A stretch of 64,000 nucleotides of DNA from Neckera pumila (lineage: Eukaryota > Streptophyta > Bryopsida > Hypnales > Neckeraceae): the NCBI GenBank assembly GCA_963969595.1, contig OZ018417.1, positions 18,788,501 to 18,852,500 on the forward strand, in the 5' to 3' direction. The notes under the pieces are model-generated. The model was not told where the DNA came from. It saw nothing but the letters and a program-made list of their open reading frames with translations, and searched no databases. Positions 22,659 through 34,110 of the stretch are shown here, piece after piece. Positions within the stretch are counted from its first letter, which is position 1, and each line of letters starts with the position of its first letter. A program made the translations under genes and the position numbers.

Positions 22659-23289
22659 CCTCTAAATGCCCGAGGTACCAAATTTTGGTGTTGATAAAAT
22701 TTTTAAGTTAAACAAGATCCTGCTAAGTTTTTATTTTTAGTAGTTTATATTTTTGAAAATTTCTTTCTAAAGTTTAGTTTTAGCATCAAAAAATCGATTT
22801 TGAAAATGAATGATTGTAATTTTTCTATTTATGATTTTATGCAAGGTTACCCATTGCAATCTTGACTTTCCGTAGTGTTGAGGGCTCTTGGAAATGAGCC
22901 TCAAATATACTAGATCTTAGAGAAACATCACACTAGAAATCCATTTTAAAAATTGTAGTAGATTTTGAAAAGCCATAAAGTGATTGGGGTTATGCATGTT
23001 AGTCCCTCCTACCTCACATTTTTCTGGTGACTAATTTTTTAGATTTGAAATGCAAAAAGAGAGTTGAAAGATTTTCATAGTTTAACACCCTCATGATCAA
23101 ACATTATAATCTTTCAATCCTTAAATGATATTGTTGCATTTTCTTTTCCTACGTGATCTCTAGCATGTCTAATTTGAATTTGTATTATTACAATTCAAGA
23201 AAAATTGGCATAGTTATCAAAATGTTAACTTTTTGTTCAAATTAGAGCAAATTCCAAGAAGCTCAAAATAGGCCTTGGGCATTTTGGGG
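22659..23289. mobile_element. TTAA-flanked MITE (family T4)
   Basis: 631 bp with ends CTCTAAATGCCCGAGGTACC (after a first C) and GGCCTTGGGCATTTTGGGG, flanked by TTAA (22655-22658, 23290-23293). The right TTAA is also the left TTAA of the next element. Confidence 0.8.
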
Positions 23290-23293
23290 TTAA

Positions 23294-24132
23294 TCCCTAA
23301 AGTTCCATGACTATGTATTCACCAAAACGCTTGAAAGATGCCATTTCTAGTACCAGTACCAAATTTTTGAAAAAAAAACTTTTTTGACACATAGAACTGT
23401 AGGATCTTGTAGAACATTGATTTGAAAACATGAGGCAAAATTTTTAGAAATTTTCACCGCTCGGATTGCAAGATATAAGCATTCAAATTCACTGAAATAA
23501 GGCAGTTGTACTTCACAACCTCACTTTTCTATGAAAAATGTCCAAAATAGTGGTGCTTATTTGGATTCATTTTCCTAGGCAAGTTGGCTACATGCTTGAA
23601 AAAATTCCCTTCATTTGGAATTATATAACATATAGGAAAAAAATAAAACTAGAGAATGATTCAAAAGACTAAATTGTTAAGAATTTAATTATCTAACTGA
23701 AAAATGTCAATCCCAATGGTTGCAATGTTGTAACAAACAATCTACATCTTATGATTTATTTTTTTCCAAAAACATTGAAAATTGAATCAAATAAACAACT
23801 TCAAAGTTTATTTTAGAGTAGAGAATCCATAACTACCCGCAAACAAAAATTCTTCATAACTTTCATCTCATTGATCAAAATGGAATGATTCAAAGCTTTC
23901 CACATATATATAAATCTAAAAAAAATATTCAAATTTTTATTTATGAAAAAATTAACATATTAGGCGATAACATTTGATTCATATTTCCAAATGTTATGAA
24001 ATTTAGTGTATGAAAGGTATTCCTTGTCTACACCTTTATTGAAATTTTAGCCTAAAATATGCAAATTCTCATTTACACTAGCCTGCCAAAAATTTCTATG
24101 TTGCCAAAAAACACATGTTGGTCCTTTAGGGA
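23294..24132 (+). mobile_element. TTAA-flanked MITE (family T)
   Basis: 839 bp with ends TCCCTAAAGTTCCATGACTA and ATGTTGGTCCTTTAGGGA, flanked by TTAA (23290-23293, 24133-24136). It is colinear with 2317-3235 and 60218-61140. A fragment of another copy's end (AGTCACAGAACTTTAGAGG then TTAA) lies at 24405-24430. Confidence 0.85.
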
Positions 24133-24469
24133 TTAATAAAAAAGATTATACAAAACTTTTTCTATAGATATTAATCTATTCAATCAATAAAATTATTAAT
24201 TCAAAATCAAAATTTATGATGCACGTTTTGAGGTAAAAACATGTGAGCATCCAACCTAATTCTTGCATATTGAGCATCTTTGGAGTTCTTGAAATTTCTA
24301 TGGACAATGTATTTAATTATCTTTAATTAGCTCCCTTGGAGACATTCATGAGATTTCAAATGAATAGGCTCTTCACATATGCCAATTAGCGTTTTCGATG
24401 AAAATATAGTCACAGAACTTTAGAGGTTAAACCCATGCTACAAAGTGGAACCAGCAAGGTGGACTTATT

Positions 24470-24800
24470 ATGAGGGAGTACACAAGTATTTTTTTATTTG
24501 CCACAAGAATTTTTTTTGCAAATTTTGAATTTATATTTGCAATCAAAGACCCCAAATTAGCTACACAAAATAGTGAAATTAGAGTGCCCCACACTAATTT
24601 CTCGACAGTCCACACTATAGAAATATTCATTGCTTTTGTACAATGATGCATTCAATTCAAAGCCATGTGTATGGGATGGATTTGTGCACCAGTTCAAGGC
24701 TTGGTTCAGAGAATGGCATGCCCCTCCATGTCGAACAAGCATTGATCCATGAGGTAATTTCTTCGGAGTATCAGGTAAGGCAACCTAATTAGGAGAGGTC
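24470..24800. mobile_element. MITE family D (TAGTGAAATTAGGTTGCC ends)
   Basis: It matches 48702-49080 in reverse. Its inverted parts are CACAAAATAGTGAAATTAGAG (about 24564) and GGCAACCTAATTAGG (about 24780). A single end of the same family, GGCAACCTAATTTCACTATT, is at 28390-28425. Confidence 0.55.
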
Positions 24801-24809
24801 TACAACATA

Positions 24810-25680
24810 CCCTAGACACGGCTCAAAATAGGGGACTTTTATTTTACTTTAACCCTGGAAAACACAAAATTGACCCTGCTGGTCCCACTCCGTGGGACGG
24901 ATTTAATGTCCTGCGACTTGCATGCAACGTTCATTGAGCGTGAAGCTGCCAAGTAGCCAAATTGGTTATTTGGTAAAGTCCAGGTGGCGATCACACAGAG
25001 CTTCTCCTTGGCCGAAAAGCCGGCGGTCAGGTTGACCCAAGTATGGTTTCATTTTTATTATTTTTCAGACCATAAATTCAGGGATGTGTCAGTAAGTTAG
25101 TCAGAGATATTATAAAATAACTGATTTTTACATATTTGGGCCTTTGGACTGAGCCAGGACTGTCCGGACTGCGGGAAGTTCGGATTAATAATAACTTCTT
25201 TTTCCACTGGTGAAAAAGTGCCACACGTCAAACACACATTGATAGAATTTGATTAAGAAGTTGAAATTGTACAACTGAATTTTTTTTTTTTTTTTCTTAA
25301 CAAATGAAATGGGATAAGGAAGGTTACAAAACTACCATCCACAAGTGGTCTGGTGGGACAACAGACAGGACGACCTAATAACGGTTGAAGTGTACAACTT
25401 CTCAATGGGTGTTGGTGGGTGAACTTAAGCAGTCAAGCCTCTGGATAATTTGCTGTGTCTCTGGTTGCTTGCTTGCGTTTGTTTGGTGTTCGGTCTGTCT
25501 TGTGTCCTGTTGTCCGTGGCATGTTCCACAAGGCCACCTGTGGCTGGTGGCTTTGTATCCTTTCCTCTACAATGAAATTCCGTTTCATTTGTGTCAGAAA
25601 AAAAAAAAAAAAAAACTCTGTATAATGGCACTGCCTCAGGAGTGGATCAAATTATTGGGAGAGTAGAGAGATATGGGATA
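24810..25680. other. no gene recognised
   Basis: Contains a T run (about 25279-25295) and an A run (about 25599-25616). The ORF at 25385 overlaps nothing recognisable. Confidence 0.4.
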
Positions 25681-25681
25681 G

Positions 25682-26802
25682 TATAGTTGGGTACTGTAAT
25701 CTTACAACCGGACGATTTGAAGCATTCAAAGATTTTTGTATAGCATAGAAGAAGAATTGGAATTTTTCATCTTGCATAATTATCATCCAATCCTCACGCA
25801 ATCCCAATCCAGCATACAAAATTTCAATTTCAAAAAAGCAAAATTCCATTTTTGGTGAATTTCTAAAGTTTATGTTCATGGTTTTACATAATATTTTATT
25901 GATAACAAGTGACGATGAATTTTTTTGATCCAACTGCATAGATATGTAGGGAATATCTATAAGCACATCTTTCGTATTAAAAAAACACCCCATTAAATAA
26001 CAAGAATATGAGCTAGGAAGAATTAAATGTGAGACGTCATATGACCAAAATTTGTGAAATAGATATCTTCATCATTGCTATTTGACCCTCACATTATAAC
26101 TAATTTTGTACATTTCAACATGATGTTACAATCGCTTTGCCAAAATTTTGTTAAAATATAAAGATATCTATTTCACAAACTTTGGTCATATGACATTTCA
26201 CATTTAACTCTTCATACCTCATATTCTTGTTACTTGATGGGGTGTTTTTTAATACTACCTCCGTCCCACTAAAAAGGTCCTTATTTTATCTCATGTTTTT
26301 CTTGTACTAATTTCATTGACCATGTTGTAAAATGTATAATTCAAAATGGTCTAAATTTTATATCACCACAATCCATGAAGAACATTGTATCTATTCAATG
26401 CAACCAAAATAAAAATTGAATCCAAACAAGCTTCCAATATGCGTACTCAAAACTACTAAAAAAAACATGAATTAAAATTAAAAGCTTTTTAGTGGGACAC
26501 AGGGAGTATGAAAGATGTGCGTATAGATGTTCCCTACATATCTATGCAATTGGATTAAAAAAGTTCATCATCAATTGTTCTCAATAAAATATTATGTAAA
26601 ACCATGATAATAAACTTTAGAAATTCACCAAAAATGGAATTTTGCTTTTTGAAACTGAAATTTTGTATGCTAGATTGGGATTGCATGAGGATTGTATAAT
26701 AATTACGTAAGGTGAAAATTTCAATTTTTTCCCTATGCTAAACAAAAATCTTTGAATGCTTCAAATCGGCCGGTTGTAAGATTACAGTACCCAATTGTAT
26801 AG
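25682..26802. mobile_element. palindromic (foldback) element, interrupted by a Stowaway
   Basis: Two long inverted arms start TATAGTTGGGTACTGTAATC and (complement) TATACAATTGGGTACTGTAATC and stay alignable for roughly 400 bp inward. The centre near 26050-26180 is itself inverted (AAAGATATCTATTTCACAAA). No ORF matches a transposase. A target duplication is not clear, so the superfamily is open; long inverted arms are usual in Mutator-like and foldback elements. Confidence 0.75.
26255..26506. mobile_element. Stowaway-type MITE (Tc1/mariner)
   Basis: The ends CTACCTCCGTCCCACTAAAA and (complement) CTCCCTGTGTCCCACTAAAA match the plant Stowaway end. TA is duplicated at 26253-26254 and 26507-26508. 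It sits in the right arm of the palindrome; the left arm keeps the empty site. Confidence 0.93.
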
Positions 26803-26851
26803 AGGGAAAGTGAGCCTTAGAAATTCTAAATTCTAAAAATTCAACCCTCAA

Positions 26852-27092
26852 CCCTTGAGCGCCCAGCTCATGTTTACTAAAATCCAGAGCCTTCTCAATT
26901 TATTCCAATCAAACTATCATCTAAAAAAAGATTCACATAAATTGACTATACCAATTGGCAGTGGAGACAAGCTCGGAGCTAGAGAAAAAGGGATAGGTCT
27001 TTTGACCATACTATTGAAAAGATCATAATAGTCAAATAAGGACATCTTTCAATTTGGAGAGGCCATATTTGAGGTGTTGGGGCGCTCAAGGG
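26852..27092. mobile_element. short TTAA-type MITE
   Basis: 241 bp with ends CCCTTGAGCGCCC and GGGCGCTCAAGGG, a perfect 13-bp inverted repeat. It is flanked by TCAA on the left and TTAA on the right. Confidence 0.75.
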
Positions 27093-27096
27093 TTAA

Positions 27097-28380
27097 AGGA
27101 TGGACACCTGTATTCCACATGAATTATAATTGAGCATTGTTACTATTAATAAATAAAAATTATTTTTGTTAGATATTTATTGGCAAAGAAAAGATCCGAT
27201 TCACTTTAGCATGGTTTATTTGGACTTTGTAAGGATAAGTTGTGACTTTATCTATAGATGCTCCAAAAACCTAATAGAATCTGACTTATAGATTTTCCAG
27301 TTTTGATTGGATACATCTTGTATAATCAATAGGGATAGTCACACCTTCTTCATTGTACAAAAATTCTATGAAGAATGTCCTAAAGAAGGCATGACACTCC
27401 TTTCTTGTGAGCAAGAGGCGGAAAATGGAGAATGGACTCGTAGACATCAAAAGTTGTGCAAAAGCAATGGCAACATAACACAATCAACCAACGAAGGAGC
27501 AGCGAGGAGGTGAAAAACAAGGGCGGCAAAATATTTTTCTTCAATGAAGAGTTCATTGGCTCCGAAGGACAATAACGGACACGGATAACTCTTTGCAAAA
27601 GAAGAATATTCAGCTCCCAAGATCCAACTGAAAGCCAATTCAAAGCCGCCATGTCTCCATTTGCAAGAGAATTTGCAAGCAGTGAAGAAGGTATGACTAC
27701 CCCTAATATCTTAGAAGAAGTGATGTTTTTTGTTCTAATTTGGGCCAATGATGCTAGGATGTAAGCAAACAACAATGAATAGTGAGGGATGAGCATTGAG
27801 TGATTTTGGAGGCACTTTTTTTCCAAAAAATAAAAAAATAACTAAAAAAGATATTTAAAAAGTTTTAAATTATAAAAAATAGATGTGTCAAACTTCTTTG
27901 GAGAATCTGAATAGGACACTTATGGGTTCAATAATGTTAAATAAAAGGACTAATATTATAAATTCAACTCTTCATTGCATATATCAATGATGCTAGCATG
28001 TGAGTCTAAAAATGCAAGCCTACTAGCCTTGAGCCTAGGTATAAGTAGATACTCAACAACCATTTAAGATGCCTATAACATATGTATTCATAACATAGGT
28101 ACTTTAAATATAACCATGGAAGGTGCTTATAATAAAGGTATTTGTCACATAGACATTTGCAATGTAGGTACATATAATATAGATATCCTATAATTAAGAA
28201 ATGTGCCTACATCACATGTACCTATAATATAGGTGCCTAAACTCCTAGGATCATAGGCTCAAGCTCTTAGATTCACATGCTAACAAACTTCCTTATAATA
28301 TAGGTATGTATTTGTAGATATATTTATTGAATTTGATGGCTTCTAAAGTAACTTTCTTGGAATAAGGCAACCTAATTATT
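27097..28380. other. no gene supported; degenerate ATAGGTAC repeats
   Basis: 28010-28310 contains many imperfect copies of a TATAATATAGGTACCTA-like unit. The 148-codon - strand ORF at 27380 has hydrophobic stretches but no motif that I know. Confidence 0.4.
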
Positions 28381-28429
28381 AAGGCAACCTAATTTCACTA
28401 TTTTGTGTAACATACTTTATCCAAAATTT

Positions 28430-29044
28430 GAACTTTGCATGATAATTATAAATAATCTATGGACAACATTAATAAAGCCTAATTACAAGAAATGAAAGGT
28501 AGTGTACATATGTCAATGTTGATAAGATTTGCCAATATTCCAAGTTGTGATTAGCAAAATGGATTAGGTTAAAAACTGACAATGCTAGAGTTATGGTAAT
28601 AGGCCTTCAATGTGTGCATAATAATTAGAGTTATTTGTAAAGTGGTCTAGACTTGGTTTGGAGTTGCAAGCTAACTTAACTATGGTTCCTAACAATAAAT
28701 GCATTGTGGTCCACCACTTCATTTTGAGTTAGGTTCTAAATCATGGTTCTTGCCTTGAATTACAATCCCTAGTCTCACATGCCACATGCTCGTAAGTTCT
28801 CATTGGTGGAGGCAAAAACTAGAATGCCACATTTAACTACTTTTGGACTATTCAATGAATTTTGGACTAAATATTTAGAGAACTTGGGATGATAACATGT
28901 GGAGATCTCCCAATATTGTATAGATCTCTCAATGTTTTTATAGATCTCCGGATGTTTTGTATTAATTTTTTAATATTTTGCATAGATCTCTCAATGTTTT
29001 GGATTATCTCCTCATGACCAATTTTTTTCTCCCGATGACCATTA
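28430..29044. other. no gene; TAGATCTCTCAATG repeats at the right
   Basis: 28900-29010 has four imperfect copies of TAGATCTCTCAATGTTTT. No coding region is recognised. Confidence 0.45.
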
Positions 29045-29047
29045 TTA

Positions 29048-29608
29048 GGACCACTTTACACCAAGAGGTCGGGCCAATTTCCCGTGTCAGAGGCCAAGAA
29101 TCCTGACTTTTGATTAGACAAAAGGCTAAAATCAACCCCAACTCCTTTACACCAAGAGGCTAGGCCAATTTGGTGGATTGAGTTTTTTATTCAAAAAAGA
29201 CATGATCTAATATAGCCCAAGCTCGTTGAGTTGGGTGCACCAAAAATGGGAGGCCAATTCTTGGCTTCGGGGTCAATGTTAGATTTCAATTAAAAAAATC
29301 TTTTTTATAAAAAATTGTTCTTTCCAACAAATCATTACCGTTGGATTTTGTGCAATTGGCCTCATGGGGAATTGGACCGGCCTCTAGGTATAAAGTGGCC
29401 CTAAAATTTCAGCCCTTCTCTCTATCTTTTATATTTTTTGAATCAGCCCGGCTTCTTGGCCTTGAGGCCTTTACATATGGGACAATTGGCCCCATTATAA
29501 TCTTATTCTAATGGATAGTTGATGCCAGCCTCCAGTCCAAAAGGGGTTGAAATTTTGTGCAATTGGCTTGAAGGAGAACTGGCCTGGCTTTTTGGTGTAA
29601 AGCGGTCT
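29048..29608. mobile_element. PIF/Harbinger MITE, deletion derivative
   Basis: 561 bp flanked by TTA (29045-29047, 29609-29611). The ends are GGACCACTTTACACCAAGAG and its counterpart GGTGTAAAGCGGTCT. The first half matches the right 260 bp of the element at 55130-58601 in reverse; the second half matches its left 200 bp in reverse (for example CCCATATGTAAAGGCCT). Neither ORF of the larger element is present. Confidence 0.92.
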
Positions 29609-29611
29609 TTA

Positions 29612-30109
29612 ATTTTGGACTTTCAAAAGTCCAGAAGTAGTTAAATGTTAGATTAGGGGCAAAACTTTAAAAAGTTCCATTTCGGATTTAAAAGGAGTTT
29701 GATCCTTAGTTCTCTGTTTGTTGCTATTGAAAGGGGAAGAAACCCTAATTTCTTCCTACTTTACGATTAACTCTAATGGCTTGAGAGATGTAATTATAGA
29801 TTTGCAATTTGTTGTTTCTTGCGTGATTTTTTTGCATTTTAACATACTATATGTAAGATTGTGATTCTTAGAATATGTATAGTCTTGTATCAAAAGATTG
29901 GTCTAGATACAAGCATCAAATGTATTTGGACCATTTTTTCCCACTATATATAAATTCAGTTCAAAGTACAAAGTTGCAGCATGTATAAGAAAGTAAACAA
30001 TCTGCAAATTGTCGTTTAATATTGAGTCATAGATATACCTACACAATACTTGCTAATAAATTCCCAAATTAGTAAGTCATCTCTTAATAGTAATAAAGGT
30101 TGGTATAGG
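29612..30109. other. no recognisable feature
   Basis: AT-rich flank of the Harbinger MITE. No motif is supported. Confidence 0.45.
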
Positions 30110-30440
30110 AGATGGGTTCATGCTCCTCATTAGATGATATTTGGGGGTCTTGGAGGGCCATTTCAGGCCTGTTCCCTGATCTGCCCAGATCCAGTGAACG
30201 CCGGTACGGGTGTGTCAGAATTTTTTTTTTTTATCAAAATATCATTTTAAGCAAAAATAAAATAAAATAAAATAAAATAAAAAAATAATATATATTTATT
30301 TATTTTATTTTTTATTTTTTATTTTTTTAAAGTGACGTGGCAATCGCTCGACCACGTCAGCCAGCTGCTGCTGCGTTCCCAGACTGCGGGAACGCAGCAG
30401 ACAGCAGGAGAACTCACAACCTTCTACGACCCCCGAATCT
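30110..30440. repeat. interspersed repeat with AAAAT-rich centre
   Basis: A relative of 4640-4960. It has a G/C-rich left part, an AAAAT microsatellite-like centre (30250-30320), then GTGACGTGGCAATCG and an inverted pair GCGTTCCC/GGGAACGC at about 30374-30393. Confidence 0.5.
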
Positions 30441-30699
30441 CATATAATGCGTGGTTGTACTGACCTCTATCTTCATTTCACATTTTCATAATTTTCTCAT
30501 GAGGAATTTAGAACTTTAATTATTAAGTTAGTGACAATGTTCAAGCTCATCAAAGAAAATGACATTGCTTATAAAGAAGTTGCAAATACAGGTGCCTAGA
30601 GCATATAATGTCCCATGCATTGAAGTTGTATTGTACTGTACAATACATTGGCCCACTAAATCCCAAAACCATTCACAAGTGTGCAAAGTGCACATTCTA

Positions 30700-30837
30700 A
30701 GGTAGTATGTTCGAAAAGTGACCATGTTCTAATTGCGTCCTCATCAATGACAGTAATATAGATATTTCAAAGAACATGTCATTCATTCTTAGATAGGGAC
30801 GCATTTAGAACACGTTCAATTTATGAACCTCCTACCT
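30700..30837. mobile_element. short TA-flanked MITE (family M)
   Basis: 138 bp with ends AGGTAGTATGTTC and GAACCTCCTACCT, bordered by TA. Its right TA falls inside the TTAA of the adjacent family-T element. Confidence 0.8.
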
Positions 30838-30840
30838 TAA

Positions 30841-31267
30841 CCCCTAAGTGGTTTTGGGTGTCTTTCAATGCATCTGTACATACGGTAAGTACAATGTACA
30901 CATCCTTGCATGTAAATGGTTTACTATCCTTTTAATTTTTATTTACGTTTTGTAGAACGTGCACTGAAGTCTTCTATCGAACTACACACTTTCTGGTTAC
31001 ATCAGACATGTTACTAATTTTGTAAATATTGTGAAGTTGTATCTCCAATACATGTATTTCTCTAGAAATACCCACTTTTGCATGTTCAACATCATCTCAT
31101 TTCAACAACAAGCATTGCAATATTTTTCTAAAAACATATGAAAATCAATGACTATTGCACCTTTAATTTTGTTGTTTACATTTTTGACCAATACTTCATG
31201 GAATTTGACGAATACAAGTTGTGTATGAATCCAGAGGACACAATGTGTCCTTGAAACCACTTAGGGG
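30841..31267. mobile_element. TTAA-flanked MITE (family T5)
   Basis: 427 bp with ends CCCCTAAGTGGTTTTGGGTG and CCTTGAAACCACTTAGGGG, flanked by TTAA (30837-30840, 31268-31271). No transposase. Confidence 0.9.
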
Positions 31268-31271
31268 TTAA

Positions 31272-31950
31272 AGACAACCCCTACAGAAGAGAATGCTTCT
31301 CCTCAGCTATTGCATCTCCCATTCCCTCACTTCTGTTTGAGGATGACTCACTAAGTTTAATAGAAAGTTGGTCGTGGAGCACCAGAGCTTGATGCCAGAG
31401 GCATGTCATCCATCCTACCCCTTCTCCAAACTCTGGTTAATCTCTAACTGACTGGTTGTTTTGCTCTTGCAGAATACGGTGACAAATCTTGGAGCACTGT
31501 TGAGTACTTGTCTGTGTTGGTAACCTTAAACATGAGCATTTACGAAGGTTTGTAGCTGTATCAGCTTCTGTAGCAGTTCTCTCTGTCTTGCGGACTTTGA
31601 TGTGGGACCTTGAACAAAACAGACTCGTAATGTAAGCCATGAAGAACCGGAAGTGATTTGCACTAGACCTAGCAAGTGACAGACTATTTGTGGTTGGTGT
31701 CACAAAAAGTTCAAAACTTTCATCACCTTCCTAACCCCTAATTAGTCTTGTGCTGCTGCTAGAGATTATCATCAGATTTTTATCACCCTGTAAGCTTGCT
31801 ATAGGAAGAAGAAACTCACTCATATCTCTGTGTGCGTTTATTGAATTTTTATTGAATAACCTCATATGGTTGAGTCGCAATTCTGAAAGTCTGAAAATGG
31901 CCAATCTGAAGGCTCATTTGCAATTGCTTTTTGTCACAGGCCAAAATCAC
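31272..31950. other. no gene supported
   Basis: An 88-codon - strand ORF (31437-31703) and several exon-like fragments are present, but none joins into a model that I can defend. Confidence 0.35.
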
Positions 31951-31955
31951 GCCAA

Positions 31956-32393
31956 TAGGGGTTGTCATGCATCCTCAGAGAATGGGATTTCCATGAAGTT
32001 GGAGAAATTTGTGAGAGAAACAAGAAGCCAATGGCGAGCCGTTTTGCTTGGAGGATGTGTGACACGCCCCTTTCTGGTGTTTGGAGCATGGAGAATTTTC
32101 TCCAAGAATGGGGTAACTTGAGCTGCTTTCACGGATCCAATCACAGCACGACGGTGCAGCAGCGGGGTGAAATTCTAGCAGCGGAGAGGTGAAATGAGGG
32201 AGCGCAAGATCAAAAAATTCTTGGAGAAAATTCTTCAAGCCATTTTCTTCACTTGCAAAGGAGAAGAAAGGTTACTTGCAATTCTCAGAGAATGAGACCT
32301 CCGCCCGTCACTTCTTGCGCAGCCACTGATACGGCGCTGCGTGCCAATTCTCCCAGTATTGTAGGCAGGTTGAAGGATGCATGACAACCCCTA
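31956..32393. mobile_element. MITE family E (TAGGGGTTGTCATGCATCC ends)
   Basis: 438 bp with a perfect 20-bp terminal inverted repeat, TAGGGGTTGTCATGCATCCT. Inside is a second perfect inverted pair, GAATTTTCTCCAAGAAT against ATTCTTGGAGAAAATTC (about 32093 and 32216). No clear target duplication. Confidence 0.7.
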
Positions 32394-32572
32394 ATTGATG
32401 CAAGTGACATGGCTTTCGTTATCACTAACAGCTTGTGGAATTTCCTGCTGTGTTGCTCTTGTCCTGTCGCTATTAATTATCCTCATTAGCTTACGGATAT
32501 GCCAAATTAATCTGTGGGAGGAGCTATATTCTGTATCCCAATTCTGTAAGCCCAATTCTGTATCCTCATCAG

Positions 32573-32855
32573 AGTGACTTGCGAAGATCTAAAAGTTTTT
32601 GCAAGTCACTTGCAGGAGCAAATCAGGAGGCCTGTTTGTTTTTTCGAAAGCATCAATTGGATTCTTTCACTTATTGAGCGTGATGTAAGTGCCCCTGGCA
32701 AGGTTTTCAACTATGAAATCTTTCATGATCCAAAAGAACTCCAAACAATTCTGATTGAATTCTACTTTCCTGAAACTCAAGTACGTTTTCAGACTGAAAA
32801 GTGTTTGAGAACACGTTTGAGTGATGCAGCAAGTGCAATACTAGCACGTTGCTAG
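32573..32855 (+). CDS. candidate terminal exon, unidentified protein
   Basis: It is open for 94 codons after an AG (ATCAG|AGTGAC) and ends TGC TAG at 32855. It reads TCEDLKVFASHLQEQIRR, then FFESINWILSLIERD and so on. Composition and codon choice look coding, and there is no sign of repeat origin. An alternative acceptor (CACTTGCAG) lies 45 bp inside. No domain is recognised and no upstream exon is fixed. Confidence 0.35.
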
Positions 32856-32931
32856 AATACTTTGAATACAAAGAGAAGATTCCATATTCCTGTAACCTTG
32901 GCCTCTTGATACGACCAACAACCTTCCGTGA

Positions 32932-33160
32932 TCATACTCGGCTACAACTGAAAAATTGAGAGTGCCGGCAATACACAGTTGGTAGGATTAATGATATGTG
33001 GACACAATTCACGTACATGCCCAGGTTCACATGGAACAGATGCTTGATCCACTCCAATGAAAGGTCTTCCTTTGAGAAATTAAAGCAGTAAGCGTGGAAT
33101 TGGTGGTCCTGTAACTTAGTGACAATGAACCTCAAGAATGGCACACATTTGACGTCTGTG
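32932..33160 (-). CDS. candidate exon, unidentified protein
   Basis: A - strand open stretch ending in TGA reads VPFLRFIVTKLQDHQFHAYC, then FSKEDLSLEWIKHLFHVNL. Amino-acid usage is typical of a folded protein. No family is recognised. It may belong with the - strand pieces at 33368-33620 and 33736-33852. Confidence 0.3.
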
Positions 33161-33367
33161 CTGCTATGTCCGCTAACTCACTAGCTTGCACTCATCAGAC
33201 AAGACTTTGACTAACTTGACTTAGATGGCTGGCTTCACAAGCTATAAGTAGATTTGCTACAAAGTTATACACATTTTCCTTTACTTTGGTACTGTAGGAT
33301 ACTTAGATTCAAGTACCCGAATAGCGGAAGGGTTCACCTGTTCTTTCTCAAAATATCTGGGTGAGAA

Positions 33368-33620
33368 TCAGAAGATTCTGAAGAGGGCGGCACAAACTTT
33401 TCGAGAAAGCGCAAGTCCTTGTGGCCCAAAACAGTGGGCTGTACTATGAGAACGGCATTCAGCTACATGGCAGTTGTAGATTTTTAATTCAGAGATAAGA
33501 TCAATTCTCTCCAATTGTCTCTCCAATTGCAGTAAACAATCAAGATATTCATTTTTAAGTAGTGCAAACACATTACGAGGAGGGGGTGATATTCGCGGAA
33601 ACTCTGCACTGAGGTAACGC
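33368..33620 (-). CDS. candidate exon, unidentified protein
   Basis: The - strand frame after CGTTACCTCAG reads SAEFPRISPPPRNVFALLKN and then a leucine-rich amphipathic stretch LLQLERQLERIDLISELKI. No domain is recognised. The splice phase does not fit simply with the piece at 33736. Confidence 0.3.
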
Positions 33621-33735
33621 ATATCCATTATGAATCCTGTCGCAACAGCGTCCCTATGGAAGATTTTGGGGCTGAAATGTTAGTTAAGTGTAGACAGGGG
33701 ACGCAATTGGGAGAGGACGCAATGGATATGCGTAC

Positions 33736-33852
33736 CGTAAACTTTGCATCAAACTTTGCACGGCACTTGCAATTGGTGGTTTGATGTCCACCACCTCTCA
33801 TTATGTCTCTAATTTGTACGTTGGTGAGAACCTCCACAACAGCACTCCTCAA
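33736..33852 (-). CDS. candidate first exon, unidentified protein
   Basis: 39 codons from ATG to a good donor (TTTACG|GTACGC): MRSAVVEVLTNVQIRDIMRG, then a short Gly/His/Cys stretch and CRAKFDAKFT. Not recognised. It overlaps a + strand ORF that I take as a shadow. Confidence 0.3.
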
Positions 33853-34110
33853 ATCGATGCAAACACCTCAAGTTTTGCCTAAATACCGGAATCTAGAAGA
33901 CTCGTCAAAAGAGTTCCTGCACAGATCTCCAGAACTTCCGAATGGACGACCTTTCTATTTGCCTGCAGCCTGCGAAGCTGCTTCCAGGAGCAGAACTTAT
34001 CATTACCAGCAGATTATTTATAACATAAAAGAACATAAAAGAAAGATTTTTCTAGCGCAACGTGGCAAGCACCCAAACCGAAGTGAACTACCCTTGGAAG
34101 CAGGCAGTGA

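Noticed and set aside
27380..27826. 148-codon - strand ORF
   Set aside because: Hydrophobic but no recognisable family, AT-rich composition, no supporting signals.
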